Shown here: piece after piece, positions 9,095-17,487 of the stretch | Position numbering within the stretch: the stretch's first letter is position 1 | How the letters are laid out: each line of letters begins with the position of its first letter | DNA from: Lachnospiraceae bacterium | Lineage (GTDB): Bacteria; Bacillota; Clostridia; Lachnospirales; Lachnospiraceae | Assembly: GCA_009911185.1 (NCBI GenBank) | Contig: QXWW01000016.1 | Span: forward strand, 1-64,000 | Length of the DNA: 64,000 nt | Direction: 5' to 3' | Notes under the pieces: generated by a model | Seen by the model: only the letters and a program-made list of their open reading frames with translations | Told to the model about the DNA's origin: nothing | Database searches by the model: none | Translations under genes and position numbers: made by a program

Positions 9095-10021
9095 ATGCAG
9101 AAAATTATAATAACCGGCGCTACCAGCATGATTGGCATTGCCCTGATAAACGCCGCATTAGAGGATAAAGAAATACAGAAAATTTATGCAGTTGTCAGAC
9201 CTTGCTCAGAAAAAATAACCCGAATACCCGCCGATTCACGTATCGAAATTATTCCGTGCGGCATTGAGCATTACGAGAAGCTTCCGGAACTGATCTCAGA
9301 TTCCTGCGATGTATTTTACCACCTGGCATGGCCCCGAACTGCAACTTATGAGGAAGCATACGAAGATATGCTTCTTAAATGTCAGAATTTACAGACCGTA
9401 GTAAAAGCTGTTCACGCAGCGTCCGTCATGAAATGCATGAAATTTGTGGGCGCTGGATCGCAATCTGAATACGGTGTACAGGATACGGACAGATTTTCCC
9501 CCCAAACTCCCTGCAAGCCAGTACGCGCAGACGGAATTATACATCTGGCGGCGGGTCAACTGGCACAGACCCTGTCTTTAAGACTGGGAATGAGCTGCAT
9601 CTGGATGCGCATATTTAGTATCTATGGAAAATACGACCGGAAAAATTCCCTGGTCAGCACAACTATTTCCAAACTGCAAAACGGCGAACATTGTTCTTTT
9701 ACACCGGCACGGCAGCTCTGGGACTTTTTAAATGCTGAGGACGCGGGAAGGGCGTTTTATATGGTGGGAAAGAACGTAAACGGAAACCATATTTACTGTC
9801 TTGGCAGCGGCACGGCAAAACCGCTCCGGGAATATATCGAAATTATCAGAGATGCGGCGGCACCCGGTACAAAACTGGGATTTGGTGAAATTCCATATCC
9901 GCCTGATCCTGTCATGAACTTATGCGCCGATATTACGACATTACGGAAGGATAGCGGATGGTTTCCAACCATTAAATTTGAACAGGGGATTCATGCTCTG
10001 ACGGAGGATATTCATGATTAA
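9095..10021 (+). CDS. NAD-dependent epimerase/dehydratase family protein with altered YxxxK
   Basis: A 308-residue extended short-chain dehydrogenase. The cofactor loop ITGATSMIG is near the N-terminus and VGAGSQSEYG marks the active-site strand. At the place where YxxxK is expected the sequence is DGIIH, so both the catalytic tyrosine and lysine appear to be lost; the helix that follows (LAAGQLAQTLSL) aligns well, so this is not a misplacement. It could be a structural partner, a binding protein, or an enzyme using other residues. By position it would fit the 4-keto reductase slot of a CDP-sugar pathway (YerF-like), but the missing residues argue against simple reductase chemistry. Confidence 0.75.
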   Translation: MQKIIITGATSMIGIALINAALEDKEIQKIYAVVRPCSEKITRIPADSRIEIIPCGIEHYEKLPELISDSCDVFYHLAWPRTATYEEAYEDMLLKCQNLQTVVKAVHAASVMKCMKFVGAGSQSEYGVQDTDRFSPQTPCKPVRADGIIHLAAGQLAQTLSLRLGMSCIWMRIFSIYGKYDRKNSLVSTTISKLQNGEHCSFTPARQLWDFLNAEDAGRAFYMVGKNVNGNHIYCLGSGTAKPLREYIEIIRDAAAPGTKLGFGEIPYPPDPVMNLCADITTLRKDSGWFPTIKFEQGIHALTEDIHD

Positions 10022-11885
10022 TTCATTGTATGAATATGATAGATCTTTTATAAAAGATAAAAAAGTAATTATATATGGGATTTTTAAAGAATCTCAAATT
10101 TTGGCAATGAGGCTGATACAGGAAGATATTTATTTTGCCGGATTTATGTTTCCCGGAGAATGTACAAAATTGAAAAGCCTGCTTAATAAGCAGGTATTCC
10201 AAACGGAAGAAATCATTGCAGATACGGATAACATCGCAATTATCGTTCCCTATAAATTAAAGAACAAAGGCGCTGATTTCGCAAAAAAATATCCCGAAGC
10301 GGGACCCTGCATATCATATGAAACAATAAAAAAACAGATTTTAGATGCGGAAAAAAGGATTGTCTACGGCAGTGGAAAACGCGCGGAGCTTTTGCAGAAG
10401 AATTTACCGGACTTAAATATCTCATACTACCTTGATTCCAGTAAAGAAAAAGCGGGAACCTTGTACAATGGCAAAAAGGTCTGCCATCCAAGCATTCTCA
10501 AAGAACAAACGGGCAGCATCGCCATTATTATCGCCAGTATCCATTCCGCCGCTATGTATAAAACATTACGGGAATACGGCTGCGCAGACGAGGAAATATT
10601 TGTTGACCCAATGGATATCGTGATTCATGCAGATTCGGAAATCCGAATTAATTTATTCCCCTTCCTGCAGCTCGGAAAAGAATTATACAAGAAGAACGTA
10701 ACGCTGTATGGAGAAAAAAATACCGTCGAAATGGTCAAAAAGATATTGGGACATCTTGAAATTACCTTTTCTAATGTAATCGGCAGAGACACTCCTTCCG
10801 AGGACGGAACTATTTACGATATATTCTATCAGGAACGCGGGCAGACAGATCTGATCTTGATGACTGACAAACCTAATTCGCTGCAGCACGAAATTTTGCT
10901 GAACATGAATTACGCTGAGCGAAATATCTTATATTTAGCCTCAGAGACTTTTTTTTATTCTTACCGGAAACACCTGCTGCACATGGGTCTGGATCCTATA
11001 CTTGGATATGGCAAATTTTCCGAAAATAAAAAATCTATGCTGTTTTCAGAGCATATATGGATTAACGCAAAGACCCAAACACAAGTTCCCCCCCCCGTCC
11101 GGATTGTGACCCTGGGAGGAAGCACGACCGACGAAAACGGCATAAGAAATAAAACCTGGCCGGAATATTTATGCGATTCTTTACGCGAGCATCATATTTC
11201 TTATGAACTATATAACGGAGGACTGGAAGCCTTTAACGTTAGTCAGGAATTATTAAAACTGATACGCGATGCAGCGGAACTGAAACCCGATATATGCATC
11301 AGTTATTCCAGCGTAAATAATATCTTCAGCAGCCAGATGTGTGAAAATGATTCTCCATTTATCAATGAACGACAAAAGATCGTATTTGACACTTTACATA
11401 CACATATCGACGTGTTTGGAAAACGGGCGGAATGTATCGAGTGGGGAATGGTAGGCAGCAAAGAACGAAGCGATTTCTGGCTTTCACAAATTAAGATGCA
11501 AAAAGCCATATGCGACGCGCTTTCCATCCAATATATTTCGATACTGCAACCGAATTTTTTTACGAAATCGGCATTTGGGGAAAAGGATCAGGAACTGCTT
11601 GCCTGGTTCAGCCTGTATCCTGAACATAAAAAACTGAAATCCCTGGATCCTGTCTACGAAAAAATGCGGGTGGAAAATGAAACATTTCAGAACCGTATTA
11701 CAGATAGTATAAAGGACATTGACTATATACATGATATGCGTTCTATTTTTGATGATACAGACGATGCCTATATAGATTCCATGCACGTACGCAGCTTTGC
11801 CAACAAAATCATAGCAAACGAAATATACAGATTATTGGAACACGGACATTATTTGGAAAAGGAGGAAGCCTCATGTATGTTTTAG
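10014..11885 (+). CDS. Three Rossmann-like modules fused to a SGNH hydrolase
   Basis: A 623-residue protein I recognise only by parts. Residues about 15-110, 114-205 and 226-310 each start with a hydrophobic strand and a YG turn (IIYGIFKES, RIVYGSGKR, VTLYGEKN), then run about 90 residues, like tandem degenerate nucleotide-binding folds. The C-terminal part (about 362-610) is a SGNH/GDSL domain: nucleophile Ser370 in TLGGSTT, Gly in YNGG near 401, Asn in SSVNN near 435, and the Asp588/His591 pair in DSMH. SGNH proteins in glycan clusters add or remove acyl groups. No signal peptide or membrane segment is seen, so it likely acts on a cytoplasmic intermediate. It overlaps both neighbours. Confidence 0.7.
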   Translation: MINSLYEYDRSFIKDKKVIIYGIFKESQILAMRLIQEDIYFAGFMFPGECTKLKSLLNKQVFQTEEIIADTDNIAIIVPYKLKNKGADFAKKYPEAGPCISYETIKKQILDAEKRIVYGSGKRAELLQKNLPDLNISYYLDSSKEKAGTLYNGKKVCHPSILKEQTGSIAIIIASIHSAAMYKTLREYGCADEEIFVDPMDIVIHADSEIRINLFPFLQLGKELYKKNVTLYGEKNTVEMVKKILGHLEITFSNVIGRDTPSEDGTIYDIFYQERGQTDLILMTDKPNSLQHEILLNMNYAERNILYLASETFFYSYRKHLLHMGLDPILGYGKFSENKKSMLFSEHIWINAKTQTQVPPPVRIVTLGGSTTDENGIRNKTWPEYLCDSLREHHISYELYNGGLEAFNVSQELLKLIRDAAELKPDICISYSSVNNIFSSQMCENDSPFINERQKIVFDTLHTHIDVFGKRAECIEWGMVGSKERSDFWLSQIKMQKAICDALSIQYISILQPNFFTKSAFGEKDQELLAWFSLYPEHKKLKSLDPVYEKMRVENETFQNRITDSIKDIDYIHDMRSIFDDTDDAYIDSMHVRSFANKIIANEIYRLLEHGHYLEKEEASCMF

Positions 11886-13717
11886 GAATTTCCGGGCTGT
11901 ACCACGATTCAGCGGCAGCTCTGATTCATAACGGCAGCATCATAGCTGCTGCTCAGGAAGAAAGATTTACACGAAAAAAACATGATCCGCATATTCCTCA
12001 AAAAGCCATTGCATATGTCTTAAAAGAGGCGGGCATTACAGGAGAAGATATAGACGCCGTAGTTTACTATGACCAGCCGTTTCTTACGTTACACCGTTTT
12101 CTTATGAATGCGGCTGCCCTGGGGGATCATGCACATAAATTGATTGACGGCTCTTTCGAAAAGATGTTTGCACACAAGTTATGGATACATAACGACTTAA
12201 AAAATGCCATCGGCTGTCTGGGAAAACAGGGAAAACTTCTGACTGCAAAACATCATATTTCCCATGCCGCGTCAGCATTTTATCCGTCCCCCTACGAAAA
12301 AGCGGTTATATTAACCATTGACGGCGTGGGGGAATGGACGACCACGGCCATAGGCATTGGAGAAGGCAGCAGCATCAATTTATGTGAAACCATCGCGTAC
12401 CCGCACTCCTTAGGCTTGCTGTACAGTGCATTCACTTATTTCTGCGGTTTTAAAGTAAATTCCGGCGACTATAAATTTATGGGACTGGCTCCTTACGGAA
12501 AGCCCCGATATTATGATTTGATAAAAGAGAACATGATCGATATCAAACAGGATGGTTCTTACCGATTGAATCTTGCGTATTTTGATTATTACCGTGGCGG
12601 AACCATGATAAACGAAGACAAGTTCTCCGCGCTTTTCCATGGCGGAAGACGACTGCCAGAAAGCAGGATTACGCAAAGGGAAATGGATATTGCCGCCTCC
12701 GTTCAGAAGATAACCGAAGAAATCATTATTTCTCTGGCCTCGCACGCAAAAGAAAAATACGGAAAAGAGACTGATAATCTAGTGATTGCCGGAGGCGTGG
12801 GCTTGAATTGCGTTGCAAATGGAAAACTTCAGAATGCCCGGATATTTAAAAATATATGGATACAGCCGGCCGCAGGAGACGCCGGAGGAGCTTTGGGCGC
12901 CGCCTTATATGCTTACTATGCATACTTTGGCAATGAACGTATTGTCCGGAATAAAGACAGCCAAAAGGGAAGCCTGCTTGGCCCCAGCTACACTAAGGAA
13001 GAGATTTTTAAATGGCTGGACGAGAGAAACATTCCCTATTCCAGACTTCATGATAACGAGCGGGCGGAAAAAATTGCAGATTTGCTGACGGAAAATAATG
13101 TAATTGGTTTATTCCAGGGACGTATGGAATTTGGCCCGCGCGCATTAGGAAACAGAAGTATTATTGCAAGCTGCCTCTCCAACGACATGCAGTCCTATAT
13201 CAACTTGAAGATTAAATACCGGGAATCTTTCCGGCCGTTCGCCCCCATCGTTTTAGAAGAACGCGCAAAGGAATATTTCGATTTATGCAGCGACAGCCCT
13301 TATATGTTAAAAGTAGGTAACGTAATCGAAACACGCAGAAAAGATTTTGATATTGAAAAACTGCTCTATGAAAATGAGGAAGATATGTTAAAAGTGATCT
13401 CCATGCCGCGGTCTGACGTACCGGCAATTACGCACGTTGATTACAGCGCAAGGATTCAGACGGTTGACAGGGATACAAATCCAAAATTATATGATATTTT
13501 ACGCGCGTATGAAAAGAAAACCGGTTACGCCATATTAGTAAATACTTCCTTTAACGTCAGAGGCGAACCGATTGTATGCTCTGCCGAGGACGCGTACACC
13601 TGCTTTATGCGCACGGGAATGGATGTCCTGATTTTGGAAGACGCAATTTTATTTAAGGAGAAACAGCCTGCATTCGCGGATGAAACTGATTGGAGGGACA
13701 CATATGAACTTGACTGA
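11873..13717 (+). CDS. NodU/CmcH-family carbamoyltransferase
   Basis: A 614-residue carbamoyltransferase that uses carbamoyl phosphate and ATP to carbamoylate a hydroxyl, as NodU does for Nod factors and TobZ for tobramycin. The N-terminal kinase-like half starts LGISGLYHDSAAAL with EERFTRKKHD near residue 30; AGGVGLNCVANG is the central loop and the C-terminal YrdC-like half has FGPRALGNRSI and NTSFNVRGEPIV. These are full-length, intact family motifs. AAGGAGG precedes the ATG, which overlaps the end of the SGNH gene by 13 bases. Its place here implies a carbamoylated sugar in the final glycan. Confidence 0.9.
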   Translation: MYVLGISGLYHDSAAALIHNGSIIAAAQEERFTRKKHDPHIPQKAIAYVLKEAGITGEDIDAVVYYDQPFLTLHRFLMNAAALGDHAHKLIDGSFEKMFAHKLWIHNDLKNAIGCLGKQGKLLTAKHHISHAASAFYPSPYEKAVILTIDGVGEWTTTAIGIGEGSSINLCETIAYPHSLGLLYSAFTYFCGFKVNSGDYKFMGLAPYGKPRYYDLIKENMIDIKQDGSYRLNLAYFDYYRGGTMINEDKFSALFHGGRRLPESRITQREMDIAASVQKITEEIIISLASHAKEKYGKETDNLVIAGGVGLNCVANGKLQNARIFKNIWIQPAAGDAGGALGAALYAYYAYFGNERIVRNKDSQKGSLLGPSYTKEEIFKWLDERNIPYSRLHDNERAEKIADLLTENNVIGLFQGRMEFGPRALGNRSIIASCLSNDMQSYINLKIKYRESFRPFAPIVLEERAKEYFDLCSDSPYMLKVGNVIETRRKDFDIEKLLYENEEDMLKVISMPRSDVPAITHVDYSARIQTVDRDTNPKLYDILRAYEKKTGYAILVNTSFNVRGEPIVCSAEDAYTCFMRTGMDVLILEDAILFKEKQPAFADETDWRDTYELD

Positions 13718-14060
13718 TATTAAAGAAAAGGACCTGCTAAAAGAATGGGCGTCATTCCATGCATCGCCAGAAATAACGAAAGCTATTTTGTCCGGCATAA
13801 ATACAGAAAGCGAGAGCTACTGGACTACATGCGATACCAGTGAAGAAAATATTATAGAATATGGATTTGATACTATGGACGAATTACAAAAACAACTGGA
13901 ACATCTGCTATCAGATGAAATATTCCGGGATATCCATACACGCCTGACCGTTTCCGCATTTAAACTGCGTCAGCTTAGTCAGCGCCCACAGCACGAATCC
14001 TCTGAGGACGACGGGGAAAATCCTAATTTTGTAATCCCTGATTTTGTATATAATTTTTAA
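13704..14060 (+). CDS. Small protein of unknown function
   Basis: A 118-residue acidic protein with no signal peptide or membrane segment; I do not recognise a family. ATG 13704 is chosen over the in-frame ATG 13680 because GGAGGG lies eight bases before it. The gene begins inside the last codons of the carbamoyltransferase, so translation is probably coupled and the product may assist that enzyme. It is predicted to be largely helical in the centre, with an acidic/polar stretch near residue 97 and a short hydrophobic C-terminal tail ending VYNF. Confidence 0.6.
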   Translation: MNLTDIKEKDLLKEWASFHASPEITKAILSGINTESESYWTTCDTSEENIIEYGFDTMDELQKQLEHLLSDEIFRDIHTRLTVSAFKLRQLSQRPQHESSEDDGENPNFVIPDFVYNF

Positions 14061-14107
14061 AACTTCCAACAAATATCTGACTACGACAGAAAAACAGGGA
14101 GGACGAC

Positions 14108-14614
14108 ATGAAGAAAATTATGAAATATTTATGCGCTGCCGCGCTTATAAGTGGCGGATTTTATACCATGAGGCTGATGAGAAGACATCGGGAAGACAGC
14201 GAAAAGAGATGCTATAACAAACTTAACCGCTTAGAGGATTACCGCTATTTGCTGGCAATGTGGACGGCCAATCTCGTGGAACATAAATATATTGCGGACT
14301 ATTTACAAAAAAACGGCATTGCGAATATCGCAATTTACGGAACCGATATTGAGGCGGATATTCTGGACAAAGAATTGGAACACTCTTCTGTTTCTGTGGC
14401 ATGTTTTATGGAGGCAGATTCCAATAAGCGCTCTTATAGAAATAAGGATGTGCTGGATGCGGAAACGGTGCAGAACAGCAAAGAGATCGACGCTATTGTC
14501 GTCACACCCATCTTTGCATTTGCTTCTATTAAAGAAACTCTCGCGGCTGTTTCGGACAAAAAGATCCTCTCACTGGCGGACATTGTCTTTCGTGTAAAAA
14601 AGGAGGAGGCGTAA
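14108..14614 (+). CDS. Membrane-anchored stand-alone Rossmann-like module
   Basis: A 168-residue protein. Residues about 5-20 form one hydrophobic segment after a lysine-rich start, followed by a basic stretch (RLMRRHRED), so it may be anchored with its bulk in the cytoplasm. Residues about 72-165 repeat the small Rossmann-like module found at the ends of several glycan enzymes in this cluster: NIAIYGTDIEADIL, then IDAIVVTP, then a terminal helix. No catalytic domain is attached. It has its own GGGAGG ribosome site and abuts the next glycosyltransferase by one base. Function unknown; a scaffold or sugar-nucleotide binding role is a guess. Confidence 0.65.
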   Translation: MKKIMKYLCAAALISGGFYTMRLMRRHREDSEKRCYNKLNRLEDYRYLLAMWTANLVEHKYIADYLQKNGIANIAIYGTDIEADILDKELEHSSVSVACFMEADSNKRSYRNKDVLDAETVQNSKEIDAIVVTPIFAFASIKETLAAVSDKKILSLADIVFRVKKEEA

Positions 14615-14615
14615 C

Positions 14616-15611
14616 ATGGCGGAGTATGTGCTGAGTATTTGTTTTAACTATTACAAAAGATTTGCCATCTTAAAATATGGTATTGAATCCTTATTACAGA
14701 ATCAGGACCAGAGACTGCAAATTGTTGTCTATGACGACAGTGAGGACAGGCGGATGGAGACATTTTTATCTTCCATTGACGACAGCCGGCTGAAACATGT
14801 GAAAACGCCCGCCCACGTAGGAATGGTCCGGGGCATGGTGGAGTGTATCTGCGCCGGCGACGGCATTTATTCCATGTACGCTACGGAAATGGAAATGTTT
14901 GATTACAAGAAAATTTCAGCATTTATGGACAATTTACAATGTCACCAAAACGTGGGCGCAGGCTGTTCCGGCGTTGGCTGTGGCAATGGATATCAGATAT
15001 ACAAAAAGGGAGCGGACGCCGTCCGCAACGTCGCCATACGTTTTGCGCATCCGACTGGTTTTTTCTTCAAGACGTCGGAATATAGAAACATCGACTATTT
15101 AAAATATAGCGACACAGAATCGTATGGAAATTTTCCTTTGGATTTTCTGATGGGAGAATTGCTAGTCAAAAACGACGGTATGCTGCATGAAAGCGTCTGG
15201 TACAGCGGAAATGATTATATTGTAAGCCTGTCGGAGGAAAAATCATTTACCACCGTTTCCGAAGAGAACGCCTGGTTTATGCCAAAGGGCAGGGAAAAAC
15301 TTCTGGACAATGCCATCAAATTTATAGAACAGCTTCCCTTAAGTTTCCCTGAAAAGAGCAGCTTACTGTTAAAGCAGTTTGAGAAATGTGCGGAAGGGGT
15401 ATCCTCGACACTGAAGGGAACACTTGCGAAAGACAGTCTTTGCAGACATTATTACATGAAAAGCAGATATCTAGACTATAAACAATATTCTTATAATCTG
15501 TTTCATGCATACAGGTTCTTTTGCCGCAGTATTCCGGCAAAATACCATATAAAATTCCTGGATATCAGCGCCCTCAGAATAGTAAAAAAATATTTAATAA
15601 AGGAAATCTGA
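14616..15611 (+). CDS. Glycosyltransferase, family 2-like
   Basis: A 331-residue GT-A-fold glycosyltransferase. The N-terminus has the family 2 layout: a hydrophobic strand SICFNYYKRF, then LQIVVYDDSED near residue 36, then an AHVGMVRGM helix. The second acidic site, usually DxD, reads TEMEM here, giving only glutamates, so metal binding may be altered. There are no strong membrane segments. It presumably transfers one of the unusual sugars of this cluster to the growing glycan; donor and acceptor cannot be read from sequence. Its stop shares one base with the start of the next gene (TGATG). Confidence 0.75.
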   Translation: MAEYVLSICFNYYKRFAILKYGIESLLQNQDQRLQIVVYDDSEDRRMETFLSSIDDSRLKHVKTPAHVGMVRGMVECICAGDGIYSMYATEMEMFDYKKISAFMDNLQCHQNVGAGCSGVGCGNGYQIYKKGADAVRNVAIRFAHPTGFFFKTSEYRNIDYLKYSDTESYGNFPLDFLMGELLVKNDGMLHESVWYSGNDYIVSLSEEKSFTTVSEENAWFMPKGREKLLDNAIKFIEQLPLSFPEKSSLLLKQFEKCAEGVSSTLKGTLAKDSLCRHYYMKSRYLDYKQYSYNLFHAYRFFCRSIPAKYHIKFLDISALRIVKKYLIKEI

Positions 15612-16486
15612 TGAAAAATATTTTAGTGATTGGAAGCACCGGACATATTGGAAAAAACCTGATTAAGTATCTGCAGGACAGGCAGTTAAACGTAACGTAT
15701 ACAAGCCGCAGAGCAGCACAGGATAAAGCAGTTTATTTAGATCTCTGCCGCGTCGGTGAATTTGATTTTTCACTCCTTCAAAATGTAGAATTTATTATTT
15801 TTGCCGCCGCAAATTTAAACGCCGAAGATTGTGAGAGCCATGAAAACGAAGTAAGGAAAGTCAATGTCGATGGTACCATCCAATTTATCAGCGCGGCGTT
15901 AAAACAAGCGAAAAAAGTCATATATTTATCCAGCGATATCATATATGGCTTTGACGAATATAAAGTGTTTGACGAAACTTCGACGCCTGCTCCCACTTCA
16001 AATTACGGCAAAATGAAATTAGAAGTGGAAAACTATTTTGCAGGCTGCGCTGGTTTTAAATCCCTCCGGCCATCCTATGTTTTTTCTATGGAAGACAAGT
16101 TTGTCCAATATTGTAAAAAATGTATGAAAACCGGCGACACGGTGGAAATTTATCATCCTTACTATCGAAAATTCATTCCGCTGTTTGAACTGTGCGAATG
16201 CATTTATCAACTGATTGAACGCTGGCAGGAATGTGATTTTCACCTTCTAAACGTATGCGGAAATGAAATGATCAGCAAGGTCCGCATTGCAGATGAAATT
16301 AATAGAATCTATAAAAAGAACCTCCGTTACCAGGTGGTTACGCCAGACGCCGAATACTACAAAATCAGGCCGGCATTTTTAAATATTACCAGTTTGTATT
16401 TGTATCCATACGGTCTTTTGCAAAAAAAAGACTTTGGACAGGCTATGGAAGAAGAAAAGAAATTAAGGAGTACAATCATATGGTAA
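15611..16486 (+). CDS. RmlD-like NAD(P)-dependent sugar reductase/epimerase
   Basis: A 291-residue short-chain dehydrogenase of the RmlD/epimerase superfamily. The N-terminus MKNILVIGSTGHIGKNLIKYL is cofactor-binding (written here as overlapping parts: VIGSTGHIG at residues 6-14). LSSDIIYG supplies the active-site serine region, and YGKMK is an intact YxxxK. The start at 15611 overlaps the upstream stop by one base, which is more plausible than a longer reading that would extend 90 bases into that gene. Being next to the GDP-heptose genes, it may reduce a 4-keto deoxyheptose or another keto sugar; substrate unknown. Confidence 0.8.
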   Translation: MKNILVIGSTGHIGKNLIKYLQDRQLNVTYTSRRAAQDKAVYLDLCRVGEFDFSLLQNVEFIIFAAANLNAEDCESHENEVRKVNVDGTIQFISAALKQAKKVIYLSSDIIYGFDEYKVFDETSTPAPTSNYGKMKLEVENYFAGCAGFKSLRPSYVFSMEDKFVQYCKKCMKTGDTVEIYHPYYRKFIPLFELCECIYQLIERWQECDFHLLNVCGNEMISKVRIADEINRIYKKNLRYQVVTPDAEYYKIRPAFLNITSLYLYPYGLLQKKDFGQAMEEEKKLRSTIIW

Positions 16487-17487
16487 TCACACAAACACCC
16501 ATGAGAATGTCTTTCTTAGGCGGCGGTACCGATTACAGGGAATTTTTCGAAAATGTACCGGGGGGGGGTATTTCGATTGCGACAACATTTGATAAATATT
16601 GTTATGTGAATATGAGAAAACTGCCTCCCTTTTTTGATTACTCATCAAAAATCATCTATTCCAAAATAGAACATGTGTCGCAGATAACAGATATTGAACA
16701 TCCTTTGATACGAGAATGCCTGCGTTCTCTGGAGATGGATCATATGCATATCACCTACGATGCCGACCTTCCTGCGCGCACAGGACTGGGAACAAGCTCC
16801 GCATTTGCCGTGGGGTTATATTTGGGTTTATATGCTATGAAGGGGAAATACCTTGACAAAAAAAGTCTCGCCGATAAAGCCATTGCTTTAGAACGCAGCA
16901 TTCTTAACGAGTATGGAGGCTGGCAGGATCAGATCGCATGTGCCTATGGCGGGTTAAACCGGATTGATTTTGATGAAAACGGCTATCATGTGCAGCCCAT
17001 TATTATGTCGGCCGCCAGAAAACAAGAATTTGAGTCAAAATGTATGCTCTTCTTTACCGGATTTTCAAGATTTTCCTCTGATATCGCACAAGAGCAGGTA
17101 AAACGCACAGCCATTAATACCAATAATCTCATATATATGAGGGAACTGGCACGGGAAGGCTTTCAGGTATTATCCAATGAAGCATGCAATATCAGGGAAT
17201 TTGGCAGAATATTGCACGAATCCTGGATGATGAAAAGAGGCCTGACGAATAAAATTACCACGGACGGCATCGACAGCATGTACCAGCTCGCCAGGAAGCA
17301 TGGGGCGGGCGGCGGCAAACTGCTGGGCGCGGGCGGCGGCGGTTTTCTGCTAATCTATGCCGATGAAGACAGGCAGGAAGAAATAAAAAAGGCGTTGGAA
17401 AGCCTGAAGCACATACCCTTTCAGTTTGAGAACGAAGGCGCCAGAATTTTATATTACAGGGACGATGGAGGAGAACTGCAATGTTAG
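16480..17487 (+). CDS. hddA: D-glycero-alpha-D-manno-heptose-7-phosphate kinase HddA
   Basis: A 335-residue GHMP kinase that phosphorylates D-glycero-alpha-D-manno-heptose 7-phosphate at C1. Diagnostic features are the start TPMRMSFLGGGTDY, the ATP loop LPARTGLGTSSAF (about residues 96-108), and GAGGGKLLGAGGGGF near residue 275. Length is as expected. gmhA and the hddC-gmhB fusion follow, completing the GDP-heptose route, so the heptose call is strong over a fucose-kinase-like alternative. The start overlaps the upstream gene by seven bases. Confidence 0.92.
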   Translation: MVITQTPMRMSFLGGGTDYREFFENVPGGGISIATTFDKYCYVNMRKLPPFFDYSSKIIYSKIEHVSQITDIEHPLIRECLRSLEMDHMHITYDADLPARTGLGTSSAFAVGLYLGLYAMKGKYLDKKSLADKAIALERSILNEYGGWQDQIACAYGGLNRIDFDENGYHVQPIIMSAARKQEFESKCMLFFTGFSRFSSDIAQEQVKRTAINTNNLIYMRELAREGFQVLSNEACNIREFGRILHESWMMKRGLTNKITTDGIDSMYQLARKHGAGGGKLLGAGGGGFLLIYADEDRQEEIKKALESLKHIPFQFENEGARILYYRDDGGELQC

